Assembly: GCA_025531455.1 (NCBI GenBank)
Contig: JAMYHL010000002.1
Coordinates: 868,001 to 932,000, forward strand
Direction of reading: 5' to 3'
Source: Apiotrichum sp. Y4204
Lineage: Eukaryota; Basidiomycota; Tremellomycetes; Trichosporonales; Trichosporonaceae
Length of the DNA stretch: 64,000 nt
Positions 34,501-45,957 of the stretch are shown in pieces (position 1 is the first letter of the stretch; every line of letters begins with the position of its first letter). The notes below the pieces were generated by a model, which was given only the letters and a program-made list of their open reading frames with translations, had not been told where the DNA came from and did no database searches. The position numbers and the translations under genes are program-made.

Positions 34501-37500
34501 GCAATCCTCACCATCGCACAGCAGTCCCGTCTCAGCCTCTGCCCCTGCCGCTTCACGCACCACCCGCCGGCCGCCACCGCAGCGCGAGCTTCCACCCATT
34601 CTGCCATCCCCTGTGGAGCCGTCACCAGAGCAGCCAGCACCGCGGCCATCAATGCAGGAGCTGCGGACAGGGCCAGCACCACGCGTTCCTGCCGAATCGC
34701 TCTCCTTCGAGACGCCGATGGCGGATGGGAAGGAGCGTCCAGAGAAGGCGGTGAGCCCAGCGGTATCTGACAGCTCGGCATCGACGGTGCGCCAACTGGG
34801 TGGCAAATCGAATACGCGTCACAGGGACAGCCAGAGAAGCGATTCGCCGTCTGAATCACCGTCCGATGACACAGAGAGCACGGCGTCATGGTCGCCTATT
34901 GTTCGCCCCTCTGAGAAGCTCAGCCTGTTGCAGCTTCCGGAACTGGATCTAGGATTTGACTTTTCCGCCTTTGACTCAATTGGCAAGAGCTCACCCTCGA
35001 CACCCAGGAATGCCTCGCCCGTGTCAAAGGGTTCCGGGCTCCTCGGCACGGGTTCATCATCTCCGCAGCGTGCCAGCTCGGTCAAGAAGCTCAAGAGGAC
35101 GGACTCTGATCGCGCGAAGCGTGCCGAGCGCCGCCGTTCCAAATCGGTGGATGTACGGAGGCCGGCATCAGGAGAGATTGACCAATCGTGGATACCGTCC
35201 ACCGCGTCCAAGCTTCTCATGCCGACGGCAACCTCGGTTCCCGCGCTGGCTTCACCGATGAAGCTCTCTCCCGTGGACGACTGGCAGCCGCGGGAAAAGC
35301 CCATGGCGCCCAAGCCACTGCGTACGGTTCCACCAGTGCCCCAACGGGCGTCCCCCGATGTGCCTGTGTCTGCGAGCTCAACGCGTTCAATGAAGCTGCC
35401 TGCGTCTGGCCGCTCAGCATCCTCTGAACCGCCAGCTGCTGAGAACGATGGCGAGTCGACACATTCACTCGACCACTCGAGCACTCCGTCCGGATGCAGC
35501 TCGACGCAGACCAACTCGACGACTTCCCCCCACACCCCTGACGACGCACAATCCTCGTTCATCGCCAACGCGTCCCCGCGTCCTCCAACACTCGACACCC
35601 AGATCAAGCCCGCTGGAGTGCCGCACTCTCTCGACTCTCCCATTTCACTCGCGCCGACAGGTGATCCTGAGGTCGCGGTCGTCCAAGGACAGGCGGCGAG
35701 CGAGCATTCGTCCAAGACGTCGTCAAAGACTCCCACGCCGCCACCCATCAGGACACCCCCTGCCACCCGGACACCACCCAGTACCAAGACGCCGCCAGGC
35801 GCCAGGACACCTGTGAGGACTGATGCCAAGCAGCAGCCGCGAACACCGGAGCGCAAGCCGGCCAAGACCTTGCCCTCCGCTCCCGTGCCGCCTCCGTCCG
35901 TGTCCTCGACAGCGGCAGCTCCTGCTGTGACCGTCCCCGCGACTGTCACTGCGGCGGCTGCGGCCGTCGCTGCGGCTACCTCGGCGACTGCCCCTCCGAC
36001 AATCACCACCACAGGTCCGGATGCCACCACTGCCGCCGAGGAGAAGGAGCCTGAGCAGATCCCACCTTCGAAAGCTCCATTCCGTTCACGCCACATTGCT
36101 CGCATCCTCTCGCACAGAGCGAGCCCAATCACCCCCGATCCCAGCATCTCCCTGGCCGACCTCACTCGCGAGCTGGAGCGCTCTCTCGACAGGTTCCGGT
36201 ACCCTACGCAAGGTGCTGGTGGCCCCGAGCGCTCGATGATTATCCGGAACGAGCTGCTGCTGTTCTGCAGCGAGCTCGACAAGCGGTGCTACAACCGCGC
36301 CGAGGAGAACCAGTACTACGACGTGCGCGAGGTGTGCTTTGAGTGGGGCGACGCGTTGCTGTACGAGCTTCGCGTTGAGCAGCCGGCCAACGAGCGCGGC
36401 GCGTGTCTCGAGGGCCTGGCCGCGATTCTCGAGTGTTCAGCGCTCACGCCCGACGCCCTCGAGCCCTGCCAGTCGCATCAGGACGCGTTCATGCAGCTGA
36501 TGATGCGTGTCATGACCTTTGTGATGGACAAGTTGGGCGCAAAGGGTGTGTTCCACAACACCTTGCTCTTCAGCGGCCGTTTCTTGGTGAGTCTGAGGGA
36601 TTTCATTCATATGCTAACTCCAGGCATTCGCATTCTTTCGCGTTCCGCATGTTGGCGGACAGCTGGTGGGCGTGTTACAACCGCCGCGTGGGGCTATTGC
36701 GAGGTTTACGCGCCCGCATCTTATGGGCAAGGGGATTCCAGAGGACGCCCAGCCGCGGTACCCTGCTCATCTGCGGCCGCTGTGCCTGGACGATGCGCAG
36801 TCGTACAACCGCCGCCTGCTCGCGCTGGAACCCGAGTTTGCGACTGCCGAGGAGAAGGAGGCTTTCCACTTCCAGCCGGGCAACTGGCTGCGCCGCTGGC
36901 AGTCGGACGACTCGGAACTGTTCCCCGCCTTCTACCGAGCGTACCACCGCCAGCTGGCGTCGTACCTCGGGCCGGCCGTCGAGTACTACCAGTCGCAGAG
37001 TAGGCCCGTGCCGCCGCATGTTCTATTCCGCGCCCCGGGCTACGCTCACCTTGCGACGATATTTGCCAAAAAGTGCCATTCGTACATTCTCGGCAGTGTC
37101 AATGCCGTCACCACCTCATCATCGAACAACAACTTTGATCTAAACGAGTCGGCTGGATTCCGGGGGAGCCAGAAGCCGCCGGTGCTCGAGACGGCGAACC
37201 GGCGACTGGTGGAGGTGCTCTGGACGTTTGCCTCGTCGATCCTCTCGATCCCGTCTGAAGGCCAGATGATTGAGGTCGACGGGTCGCAGCTCTGGGGCGA
37301 GATGATCGACTTGTGGATGAAGAGCCTCATCACCAAGACGAGCCTGTACGCGCCCAAGGGCGTGTTCTGCTTGTTTGACATGCTGGATGGCATTGTCGAC
37401 CCAGTGCAGCCCACGTCGCACGACTCGCCGCTCGACATTCCCTACGTCATTGGCCTGGTCCGCACGATCCTCAACGAGGCCGAGCACGCGCTCACAATCG

Positions 37501-38847
37501 TCAAGGTTGTGGCATTCGTGTTCACCCACTGGGAGATCCTCACTGTACGCCCCGAGGACCGTCGCGAGCTGTGTATCGACATTCTCCTGGAAAAGCGGTT
37601 GTTTGAGCGGCTGTTGTTGTTCTGGTCCCAGTCTGTGCGAAGTTATGTTTTGCGTCTGGTGGTGAGTGGATTGAGAATGTTGCAGTATAAATACTCACAC
37701 ACAGGTCTTCCGCCTCGGACACCTGCATACCACCAAGGACGATGGCGAGTCGTATGACGTCGAGATAGAGTCGGTGCGGTTGCTCCAGACGCGTCTGGAT
37801 CGGATCAAGAAGCGCCACGACGAGCTGGAGCCAGGAGCGGCGACCGAGGAGATTGAGGTGGAGACCACTCCCCGCACTCCGACGACCGTGTCGCTCCCGC
37901 GCAGCCGCAGCACAATCACCATGGTGACCGACTCTCCGCAGCCTGCGTCCAAGGCGGAAAAGCTCCTCGGGTTTGGATTCGGCGGATCGACCGAGGAGAA
38001 GGACGAGTCGAAGAGCAGCGGCACCAAGGCGCCGTGGTGGAAGCGCACCATGTCGGGCATGTCGGGCAATAAGCTCGGCAAGGCGGCGAGCACAAAGATG
38101 CCAAAGACGTGGAAACGCGGTGGTGGCAATAGTACACCTGCGGAGCCGACCATCACGGCCCCGTCAGCGCCCAGCACGGCGTCTAGCTCGGGCTCCACCC
38201 TCACCCCGGACTCGGCACTGCCACGCGTCACTGGCCTCCCGCCAAACTCCACCCACCTCGCGCCCAGCCTCATGCCTGTGGACCCGCCAAGCCCGTCGTC
38301 CTCTGGCTCAAGCGCCAACAGCGAGTCCTCACAGGGTAACAAGCGCAAGGCCCCACCGCCAAAGATCACCACGCCGAATGCCCGTCCCACTTCTCCCACG
38401 GCGAACGGCGGCCACGCTGCCGGCAAGCCTGAGGCCCGGGCCACGTTCCAGTTCGAGTTTGAGCTTCCGACTGCCTCGCCGCGGTCCGACGCATTTGACC
38501 CCGTGGCATCCCCCTCCTCTCCTCAGTCCCGGCGGCACTCGCAGCCTCCCTCCCCTCGTGGTCAGACGTCCCCGCACATGTCAGCCCAATTCTCCAAGCG
38601 CTCCTCCCTCCTCCCGCCGTCGACCGCCAACGTCCTCGACCTCATGGCGCTCCGCGTCGCTATGCCGGTGCTCCCGGACCCGGGGTACCCGAAACGCCTG
38701 CACGCGTATGCGATACGCATGCTTGCCGAGCTCGAGGACGCGCAGAAGGAGTACGACGAGTGGTGGTCCGAGTGGGGCATTGGCAAGGTCGACGGCGCGC
38801 CGCCGCGTCTCGCTGTCGCCTGGCCGTTCCACGAGGGCGAGGACTGA
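31549..38847 (+). CDS. Large DUF1765-type fungal protein
   Basis: Four exons: 31549-31704, 32450-36586, 36624-37661, 37705-38847; all joins are in frame, giving 2157 aa. The first intron is unusually long (745 nt). The N-terminal 1280 residues are disordered: Ser/Pro/His-rich with Gln and Ala tracts (AALAAATAAAHQQQ), and Ser-Pro sites throughout. A folded part follows (about residues 1285-1800), beginning SLADLTRELERSLDRFRYP and including FCSELDKRCYNRAEENQYYD, GKGIPEDAQPRYPAHLRPL and FAKKCHSYILGSV. This matches my recollection of the DUF1765 family, which has no settled biochemical role. The C-terminus is again disordered, with a final helical piece (YPKRLHAYAIRMLAELEDAQ). The start could alternatively be an ATG inside exon 2 (at about 32538), which would remove the long intron. 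Confidence 0.75.
32271..32300. repeat. TCACA microsatellite
   Basis: Six perfect tandem copies of TCACA. They lie in the 745-nt first intron of the DUF1765 gene if that intron is correct. Confidence 0.95.
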
Positions 38848-39373
38848 GTGGATAATGATAATGTTTACGTGCATAGGCACTCCACCCACCCACCCTTCTT
38901 GAAACCTGATAATCTCTTCCTTTCCCGTGGCGACCTATACCACATACCCCTGCCGCCCGTAGATGTACGCCTGCCGACGCGCACGCTGTACCTGCCGCCT
39001 TGTGCGTGTACCATGCATACTGCAATGTCATGAGACTGAGAATAGGACGGGATGAAGGGGAAGAGGAGTGAGGTGTGAGGAAGAGTTGGGCGTGAAGAGC
39101 GCCGACAAAAGTGTAGAGGAACGCTCAGTCAGTGGATTGAGCGAGGCCTGGATGGAAGATTGAAGTCACTCAGGCGACAGGCTGCACAGCACAAGTTGCG
39201 CATTACACATTGCACAGTTGACACGAAGAGCTGGAGGAGTGAGTCTGCTAGAGCCCTCCCAGTGTCGCAGGCAACAGCTCGCAGACAGCGTTGGTTAGCT
39301 ACAGGCGTGCATGCGGTATACAAATGCGAGGTACTGAACAAGATCGAAGCCAGAAGAAGGAGGGAGGGTGGTT
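38848..39373. other. Intergenic, convergent gene ends
   Basis: About 530 bp between the end of the DUF1765 gene and the end of MED22. No coding exon or RNA gene was recognised. Confidence 0.6.
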
Positions 39374-40020
39374 CTAAACCTCTTCAAACTCGTCCTCGTC
39401 ATCATCATCAACCTCCATCCCCTCCTTCTCCCCCTCCCCCTCCATCTCCTCTCCTTGCTCAACCTCCTCCCGAGCCGCCAACCGCCCCATTTCCGCCGCG
39501 ACCTCCCTCCGCAGCTCCTCCACCTCCTCCCGCGCCGCGACCGCCTCGTTATCCCGCCGTCCCGCCGCGGCGATGTCGTCCCCCAGCGCGAGGGCGAGGC
39601 GCAGCTCGTGGGCCGTGTCGCGCAGAGTCTGGGCGGCGCGGATGAGGCTCGAGGTCTTGAGCTGGAGATGGAGGGCGGTGAGGGTGTGGGTTCCGGGCGT
39701 TGGGGCGTCGCCGATCTGGGGTTAGAACGGAAGGAGGGGGGGGGGGGGGCGGGGGAAGAGGGAGAGAGGTGGGGAGATGAAGGGAAGGACAAAGGACATG
39801 AGAATATTATTTCTGGACTCACATCCGCAAGCTGGACCAACTCGCTCAATCCACCAGCGACGGCGCCGACTTCCTTGTCAATCCGGGTGTTCCACGCATC
39901 ATACACTGCGTCCAGCTCGGAGGTCGCATCGCGCTTCGTCGTCCCCGCATCGCGTTTTCCCAGCGAGGCAGAGGGGAGGGCCGCGGGGCGGAAGACGTCG
40001 TACTGCTGTGGTCGGGACAT
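39374..40020 (-). CDS. MED22: Mediator complex subunit 22
   Basis: Head-module subunit of Mediator, linking activators to RNA polymerase II. Exons 40020-39823 and 39715-39374, 179 aa. The N-terminal half has the family pattern of a short helix with Tyr/Trp-Asn-x-Arg-Ile-Asp (YDAWNTRIDKEVGAVAGGL), then a Leu-rich helix (LSELVQLAD). After the intron come HTLTALHLQLKTSSLIRAAQ, TLRDTAHELRLALALGDD, then an acidic tail ending DEDEFEEV. The intron contains a very long C-rich tract on the coding strand (about 39739-39760). Assignment rests on the N-terminal motif, the two-helix pattern and the length. It shares a 156-bp upstream region with the RAD51D-like gene. Confidence 0.75.
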
Positions 40021-40176
40021 GAGAGAAGAGTGGAGAAGTGGAGAGATAGAGGAGAGAGGAGAGAGTTGCGGAGATGGATGGATTGTTGGTTTCCAGGTTT
40101 CCAGGTGGAGGAGTGGACAATGGCCAAAAGCCAAAACAAGTGGAGGCTGACCACTCTTCTCCTCACACACTTCATA
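40021..40176. promoter_or_regulatory. Compact bidirectional promoter, MED22 / RAD51D-like
   Basis: Only 156 bp separate the start codons of two divergent genes, so both promoters and both leaders must lie here. The sequence is purine-rich on the plus strand (GAGAGATAGAGGAGAGAGGAG). Confidence 0.7.
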
Positions 40177-41381
40177 ATGCTGCTCAAGCGCCTCGACCTG
40201 GCACCAGACCTCGCCGCCCTCCTCCCCCTACTTGGTACGTCCCATGAGCGCTGGGCACTGAACCTCATCTTATCCCAGAATCACGCGGCGTGCGCACGAC
40301 CGAGCAGCTCCTGCTTGCGCGCGACCTCCCCCCAGGCATAGAGGGGCTAGTCTCGGCGGCGGCGGAGCGGTTCCCGCTTACCCGCGGAGCACTGGATGAG
40401 GAGAAAAAGGAAGAAGATGGGCGGGGGATATTCGGCGTTCCGGGGCTCGACGCGCTCCTCCCTTCCTCCGGCGTTATCGAGCTCGCAGGCGCAAAGGGCA
40501 CAGGAAAGAGTGTGAGAGTACATATGGAAGGCGTCTCTGCTAATATCAGTTGCTCGCTCTGCACGCGACGCTGCGCGCACTCGATGCAGACAGGGGGGCG
40601 ACCGCGCGCTGGGTCGATACCGAGGGGGCATTCAGCGCGCCGCGTGCCCATGCTGTCCTTTCCTCGCTCGGGCTGGATGTGAGGAAACCGTTATTCATCT
40701 GCTCATCCTAGGACTCGGTGCTCGACCGCCTGACGGTATCCAGCCTGTTTCGCCTCGATCCCGAGCTCTTTGCCGTGCTCGACGAGGTGCGCAGCGAGGG
40801 CACAACAACAGTGCTCGTGCTGGATAATGTTGCTGCGCTGTTCCGCGACGCGCTCATGGGCGCCACTGCGCAGGGTGAGGAACGCGGTAGTGCGGCGGCT
40901 GACGGAAGGACATGCGGCAATGGTGCTCGCGATGGGGGCCGTGGGCGAGCTGAGCTACAGCAGAAATCTGTTGACCATCGTGAGCAACATTAGTGTATCT
41001 GTTTTGATTTTCAGGTGACGAATTCCCCCGCCTCGTCCCTCCCATCCAACCCGCTCTCGGCGTTTTCTTCCACGACGACCAAGCCCGCGCTGGGGGTCAG
41101 CTTTTCGTACACTGTTGATGTCGAGGTGCTCCTGCAGGACACGGCGCGCGCGTTCCCCTCCGATTTGGGGGAGAGGGAGCGCGCGGGCGAGCCCGGCGCG
41201 CGGGTGCTGGCCGAGGTGCTCAAGAGCAGAGTTGGGGTGAGTGGGAGAATTACTGTTTTCTGTTGACGATAGCCGAGCGGGACGTGGACCGTCTTTGAGA
41301 CTGTGAGCTACAGTATAATCGCGTTCTCTCTGACGACAGGACGGGACGACGCTGCGCGATGTGGTGCCGCCCGAGGCATAG
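40177..41381 (+). CDS. RAD51D: RAD51D-like recombinase paralogue with an apparent one-base frameshift
   Basis: RecA-fold ATPase of the RAD51 paralogue family, which assists homologous recombination. Exons: 40177-40234, 40279-40511, 40550-40678, 40712-40979 (frame break inside), 41015-41236, 41273-41302, 41340-41381. If one G at about 40874 is skipped, the product has 326 aa, close to human RAD51D (328). Walker A is GAKGTGKS at residues 90-97, directly followed by an intron. Walker B is TTTVLVLDNVAALF. Downstream are HAAMVLAMGAVGELSYSR, LLTIVTNSPAS and the family motif KPALGVSFSYTVDVEVLL. Between GATAQ and VRNAVVRRLTEG the frame shifts by one base in the run CAGGGTGAGG, with no splice solution that I can find. 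This is either an inserted G in the assembly or a real lesion. RAD57/XRCC3 or XRCC2 identity is less likely by length and motif. Confidence 0.75.
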
Positions 41382-41541
41382 CGTGTGCGTGTGTCCTCGA
41401 TATACATGGATACATTCAAGCGGTGTGATGAAGCGGTGCTAATAGTGGGGAGAATGAGGGCGAAACAATGAGCAAGTGGGGATAATCTGAACGACACGAT
41501 AGATAGCACTCTGAAATGTACTGTACTCGTCTCTGTACGCT

Positions 41542-44500
41542 CTACATGAACTTTGAAAATAGGCCGCCGTCCCGGCGGCGCTCCTGGCGGGGGCTGGGCC
41601 CGTGCCCCTCGTTCTGGAGGTTGACGAGGCTCTGGAGCGAGCGCAGCACCTGCTCGAGCTTGTCCTTGCGCTCCTGCAGCTCGAGGTGTGCGCGAATCTT
41701 GGGGTTTTCGAGGGCAAACTTTTTAATCTCGGCGCGGTCCAGGTCGTACAGGATCCGCGAGTCGATCTCGCGCGGGAACTGAGAAAAGAGTTAGTGGGTC
41801 CCGGCATCGCTTTCACCCACCTGGTAGAAGAACTGCTCGAGCAGCTCAATGTTGATAAACATTGTGCTCGTGTACGCGAGCTTTTCGGCGACGACAGACA
41901 AAAATGTCTCGGGGCAGAACGCGGCCTGTTCCGGGCCCGCGCGGCAGCGCCGCGAGCGGATGGCCTGCTGTCGGAGCTTGAGCAGCGCGAGGCGGTTCTG
42001 GAGAAGAAGCGCGTGGCGGCCTGGAGTGAGAAAAGGAGACATCTAGGGTCCACTCACCATCAATGATCTGCGCGGGCGAGTACTTGTACGCGTCAATGAC
42101 GGGCGCCTTGTCGTCGTCGTCTGCGGCATACTTCCTGCGCTCCTCCGTCCACTTTTCAAGCTCGGCAACATGCTTCACGAGGCCGTTGAGCCGGCGCCCG
42201 CCGCCGACGCGGCTGCGGATCTCGGCGAGCTTGCCGTCGCACATTGCAATCTCGTCGTTAAACTTTTGGTCTGCCCGCTCGCGGCCAATCTCCCACTCGC
42301 GCCCGTCCATCTCCACCTCGTACTTGTACGGCTTGATGCAGTTCTCGACCTGGTCGGCAGTGACGCTCAGGCGCTCGCGGAGGATGGCGTGCGAAAAGTC
42401 GACAATGCGCTCCGACACCACCGGGTGGAACGTGAACGGCTCACCGGTGGCTATTGAGTCAATCAGCCCACGCAGCCCGTCAGCCACCATGCCCGTCGAG
42501 TCGCGGCCGACACCAGACTTTGTGAGTAGCGAGCTCGCAGTGTCCAGCTTGTACTTCCAGTACGGGTCGAGGTCCTCGCCGGTCGGGAGTTTCTTGTCAT
42601 TGGCCAGCTCGCCCAGCTCGTTCACATGCGAGTCGTTCCAGTACAGCTGCTCGAGAATGTCCATGACCTTGTCGTCGAGCATGGACGTGAGCTTGGCACG
42701 GATTGCCGGCTTGGTAAACTGCCCAGTGTACTCCTTGAAGCGCGCCTTGAGGGCGTCGAGCGTCTCGGCAACGTACGACTCGGAGGTGATGCGCCGGTCA
42801 TTGTACTGCACCTTGAACTGGTAGCTGGCCTCCTCGAGCTCGAGCTGCACCGCGTTCGTGATGCTGTGCAGGCTGGAAGCCATGCTCGTTTCGAGCACGT
42901 CCATCAGCCGCCGCCGCAGTGTGTCGGTACCGTAGAGCAGGCGCTGGTCGCCCCGCCCCTTCTGGTTAAAGTACTTTGCGTTCTCGCCGCCAAAGAACTC
43001 TTCCTCACGCCTGAGCACGGCGTTGGTCACTGCGCCGCCCTGCTCGTGCCGGAGAGAGCGGAACACGCCGCCCTTGGGCGCCTTGCACACGACGCCGACG
43101 TAGCCGAGATTCAAGGGGTACTTGTCGCCGCGGATGATCTGTGCGCCGAGCTGCGGCGGGACGAGGTCCATCTTGGTGACGACGCCAATGGTGCGCGTAC
43201 CGAGCGGGTCGACGCGGCGGGACGCGCGGAGCGCCGGCGAGTTGGCGAGGTCCACGTCCGCAGCACATACGGCGAGGATAATGTTCGGCTCGCGTATGTA
43301 CTTGTCGCACAGGGCTGAGATGCTCTCCTTGAGGGATTCCGGTTGGTCTAGCGAGGAGATCTGGACGTACCCCGGGAGGTCGATAAGTGTAAGGTCGGGA
43401 ACGTGGGGCGAGTGGATCTGGAGCTGGATGGGCTCGTCGGAGACGCAGATCTCCGGGGGCACCGCCAGATTGAGGTCCGTAAGCGTCTTCTGGATGGTCT
43501 GGAAAGAGGTGACCTTGCCGAGGTGCTGCATGCCGGGGAACACGCCGTACTCTGCCGGCTGGCTGGAGCCCTTGACTGCCGGCGTGTGAATAAGGGTGAG
43601 CTCGATGGGCCGTCGCGTGACCATGTTGTCGCCCTTGGGGAGGAACTCGTGCCCGACAATCGCCTCCAGCACCGAGCTCTTCCCCGAAGACTGCGAGCCA
43701 ATGACCACAATGGACGGGAGCTTGAGCGCGTCGCTCTGGTCCACGCTCAGCAGCACTGTCCGAATCTCGATCAGTTTCCGGGTAAGCTGGAGCAGCTGGT
43801 GGTCCTCGCCTTCAGGGAAGCTCTTGTCGTCCTTGTCCTTGTCCTTTTCGTCGAGCGCAAATGCCGACGCCGCAAGCGCCGCAGCGGCCGCCGCCTCCCC
43901 TTCGCCCGGCGGCTCTGGCTCTCCCCGCCCAGAACTCCCAGAGCTAGATCCACCTCCCCCTCCGCCACCACCCTCCTCATGCCGCTGGAACTGCGCCGAA
44001 AACGCCTCCCACCACTCCCGCGTGCCCTGCCGGAACGCGTCGGCGGTACTCTGCGCCTCGCCCGCCGCCCCGCTCACAGTATCCGACACGCTCGCGCCAA
44101 GACTCCCAAGCACGCCGGCTGTGGTGCCGTACGCGCTCCCGAGCGCGCTCGCCGTCGAGTCGTACGCGCTCCCAAGCGTGCTCTGTACCTTTCCCAGCGC
44201 TTCAGACGTCGCGTTCCGCACCTCTAATCCCGTCAGCCTCAGTAGTACTCGCAATCAAATCGAAAAAAACCCACCTTCAAACTTGTAGTTGGCGTACCCG
44301 ACGCCGCCGGCGCCAATCGCCGCGCCGTACAGCGGTACGCGGAACGCGCGCGCCATCATCCGCGGAATCGTCCCAAAGCTGATTGGGCGAGCGTGCAGCG
44401 CCCGGCTTGGGACGGTCACGCGGCCCGGCGGCGGGCGGTACAGCGCCGGCCGGGCGGCGTACGCGAGCCGCGGGCGGAGCGGGGGAATGCGCCGGAGCAT
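41542..44500 (-). CDS. MGM1: Mitochondrial dynamin-like GTPase MGM1/OPA1
   Basis: GTPase of the mitochondrial inner membrane and intermembrane space, required for inner-membrane fusion and cristae shape. Exons: 44500-44275, 44223-42058, 42020-41821, 41778-41542; in frame, 942 aa. The N-terminus is an Arg-rich presequence ([18 protein letters not shown]) followed by a membrane segment ([18 protein letters not shown]). An Ala/Gly-rich region and a Gly/Ser/Glu linker precede the GTPase: G1 GSQSSGKSS (about residue 251), G3 DLPGYVQ, G4 TKMD. The dynamin middle and stalk regions follow ([20 protein letters not shown]), and a C-terminal assembly helix region (RALLLQN-type, then [19 protein letters not shown]). 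The long form probably has an alternative cleavage site in the Ala/Gly-rich segment after the membrane span, as in yeast. Confidence 0.93.
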
Positions 44501-44941
44501 GTGGGAGGAGAGGAGGGGGAGGGAGAGAGGAGAAGGAGAAAAGCAAGATGTCGATAGAGGGAAAAGTGATAACTGTCGGCAAGTGTATTATAGAGTCTGT
44601 CGTTCCGCCGCGATCCGAGATGTCTAACAGAAGTGGAGACTGTCTGTGTGTGTGTCTATCGGGGTCGATAGAAGAAGTGTTGAGAAGCAAAGAGGACGAT
44701 GACGGAGCGAGGAGGCGTGCAAGAAACGGGAGTGGCGTCGCCGAGAGCCAGGCCGAGATGCCGGGTAACCCCCTGGCAGGCCCTGGCGGCGACGGGAGCA
44801 TTCCCACGTGGAAAAGTTGGCAGAATACTGGGTGGCGATCGCCGTTTGACGTTTGAGGGTCCAGAGTCTCTCGGATATCAACTGTGGATCTGTGGAAGAA
44901 ACGGGATGATGCATCCTCTTCTCAACAATCAGCTATCCACA
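44501..44941. other. Divergent promoter region, MGM1 / unknown gene
   Basis: About 440 bp between the start codons of MGM1 and the gene at 44942. Next to MGM1 the sequence is G/A-rich on the plus strand, i.e. a pyrimidine-rich leader for MGM1. No coding exon was supported. Confidence 0.5.
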
Positions 44942-45795
44942 ATGTCGCGGCTTGCCTCCCTCTCGACCCCACAGAGACGAAGTACGCCGTCGCCGTCTCC
45001 GTCCCCCGCGCCAGCGTCGCCCTCGCGAACGAGCGAAACGACACATCACAGGATGCTCAAGCTCGTCCTTGCCGAGGTGCGGACGTTGCTCGCGACATGG
45101 GACGAGATCCTCCTGGTTGAGGGGGTGCGCGTGGGCAAGGCGTGTATCGACGAGGCGACGGAGATGGAGTGAGGATATACGCAGAGGGCAGAGGCGGTGC
45201 TGACGAGCAGTAATCTCCTCGTGGGGGGTGGAGAAGGTGTGGGCGGGCACTTTGAGCGGCGAGAGGCGGCAGTAAAGGAGATGAGTGGCGTGCTTGCCAA
45301 ACTTGTGAGTATGGCACGAGGCGTTTTCTGACAGCAGGATAAACTTCTTGCCAAACTCGCTGGTCTTATCGAGCAGGCGGAACGCGTCTTCTTCGAGGCG
45401 TGCCGCGCCCAGAGCTGGGACTTTGTGCTCGCCGAACCAATGTGGCTGTCGTGGACGCTGGAGAATTTCGGTGCGTGCCCTAGTCTGTCGAATCCCTCCG
45501 GCCTCCTTTCCTGATACTGATTAACCTTCTAGCCGACTCGCTTCCACCGCTTCTTACCTCGCACGCAGCGCACTTTGCCACCCTCACCGCACTGGCATCT
45601 ACGCTTACCTCTCCCGAGACCGAGTTCGAGGACGCGCGCACGGCGCTTGAAGCATGGCGGGATTCGGCGCGGGCCGGGGAACGGTGGGCGACGGCACGGG
45701 AATGGGAGGAGATCACGGCGTTGGAGATTGCTGGTGGTGTGGAGGAGGAAGAGGAGGAGGAAGAGATCAAGCCAAGGCGGAAGGGGAGGAGGTAG
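44942..45795 (+). CDS. Conserved-looking helical protein of unknown function
   Basis: Exons 44942-45168, 45211-45304, 45338-45470, 45533-45795; all joins are in frame, giving 238 aa. After a Ser/Pro-rich N-terminus there is a helical region: MLKLVLAEVRTLLATWDEIL, VRVGKACIDEATEM, EMSGVLAKLDKLLAKLAGL. A Trp-rich segment follows (AQSWDFVLAEPMWLSWTLEN), then a helix-rich C-terminus ending in a Glu run and a basic tail (KPRRKGRR). The pattern suggests a structured helical bundle used in a complex. I do not recognise the family; kinetochore or vesicle-tethering subunits have similar helical layouts, but nothing specific supports either. The second intron acceptor could be 3 nt earlier, adding one Gln. 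Confidence 0.7.
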
Positions 45796-45957
45796 ACATA
45801 GATACAAATGATATGTACGATATGCCGCGTTGAATCTCTATGCTCACTATTCCCAGTTCTCACTTCCAGAACTGCTGCTCAACACACCACCGCGCCTCGC
45901 TGCCATCTACCATGCATGTGTGAATGTACTGCCAAGCTTCGCTCGGCCCTCCCGAGC

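Noticed and set aside
34819..36282. Minus-strand frame of 487 codons inside the DUF1765 gene
   Set aside because: It is the mirror of a GC-rich, Ser/Pro-rich coding exon; its composition and lack of motifs mark it as a shadow.
43122..44288. Long plus-strand frames across MGM1
   Set aside because: They are antisense shadows of a strongly recognised GTPase gene.
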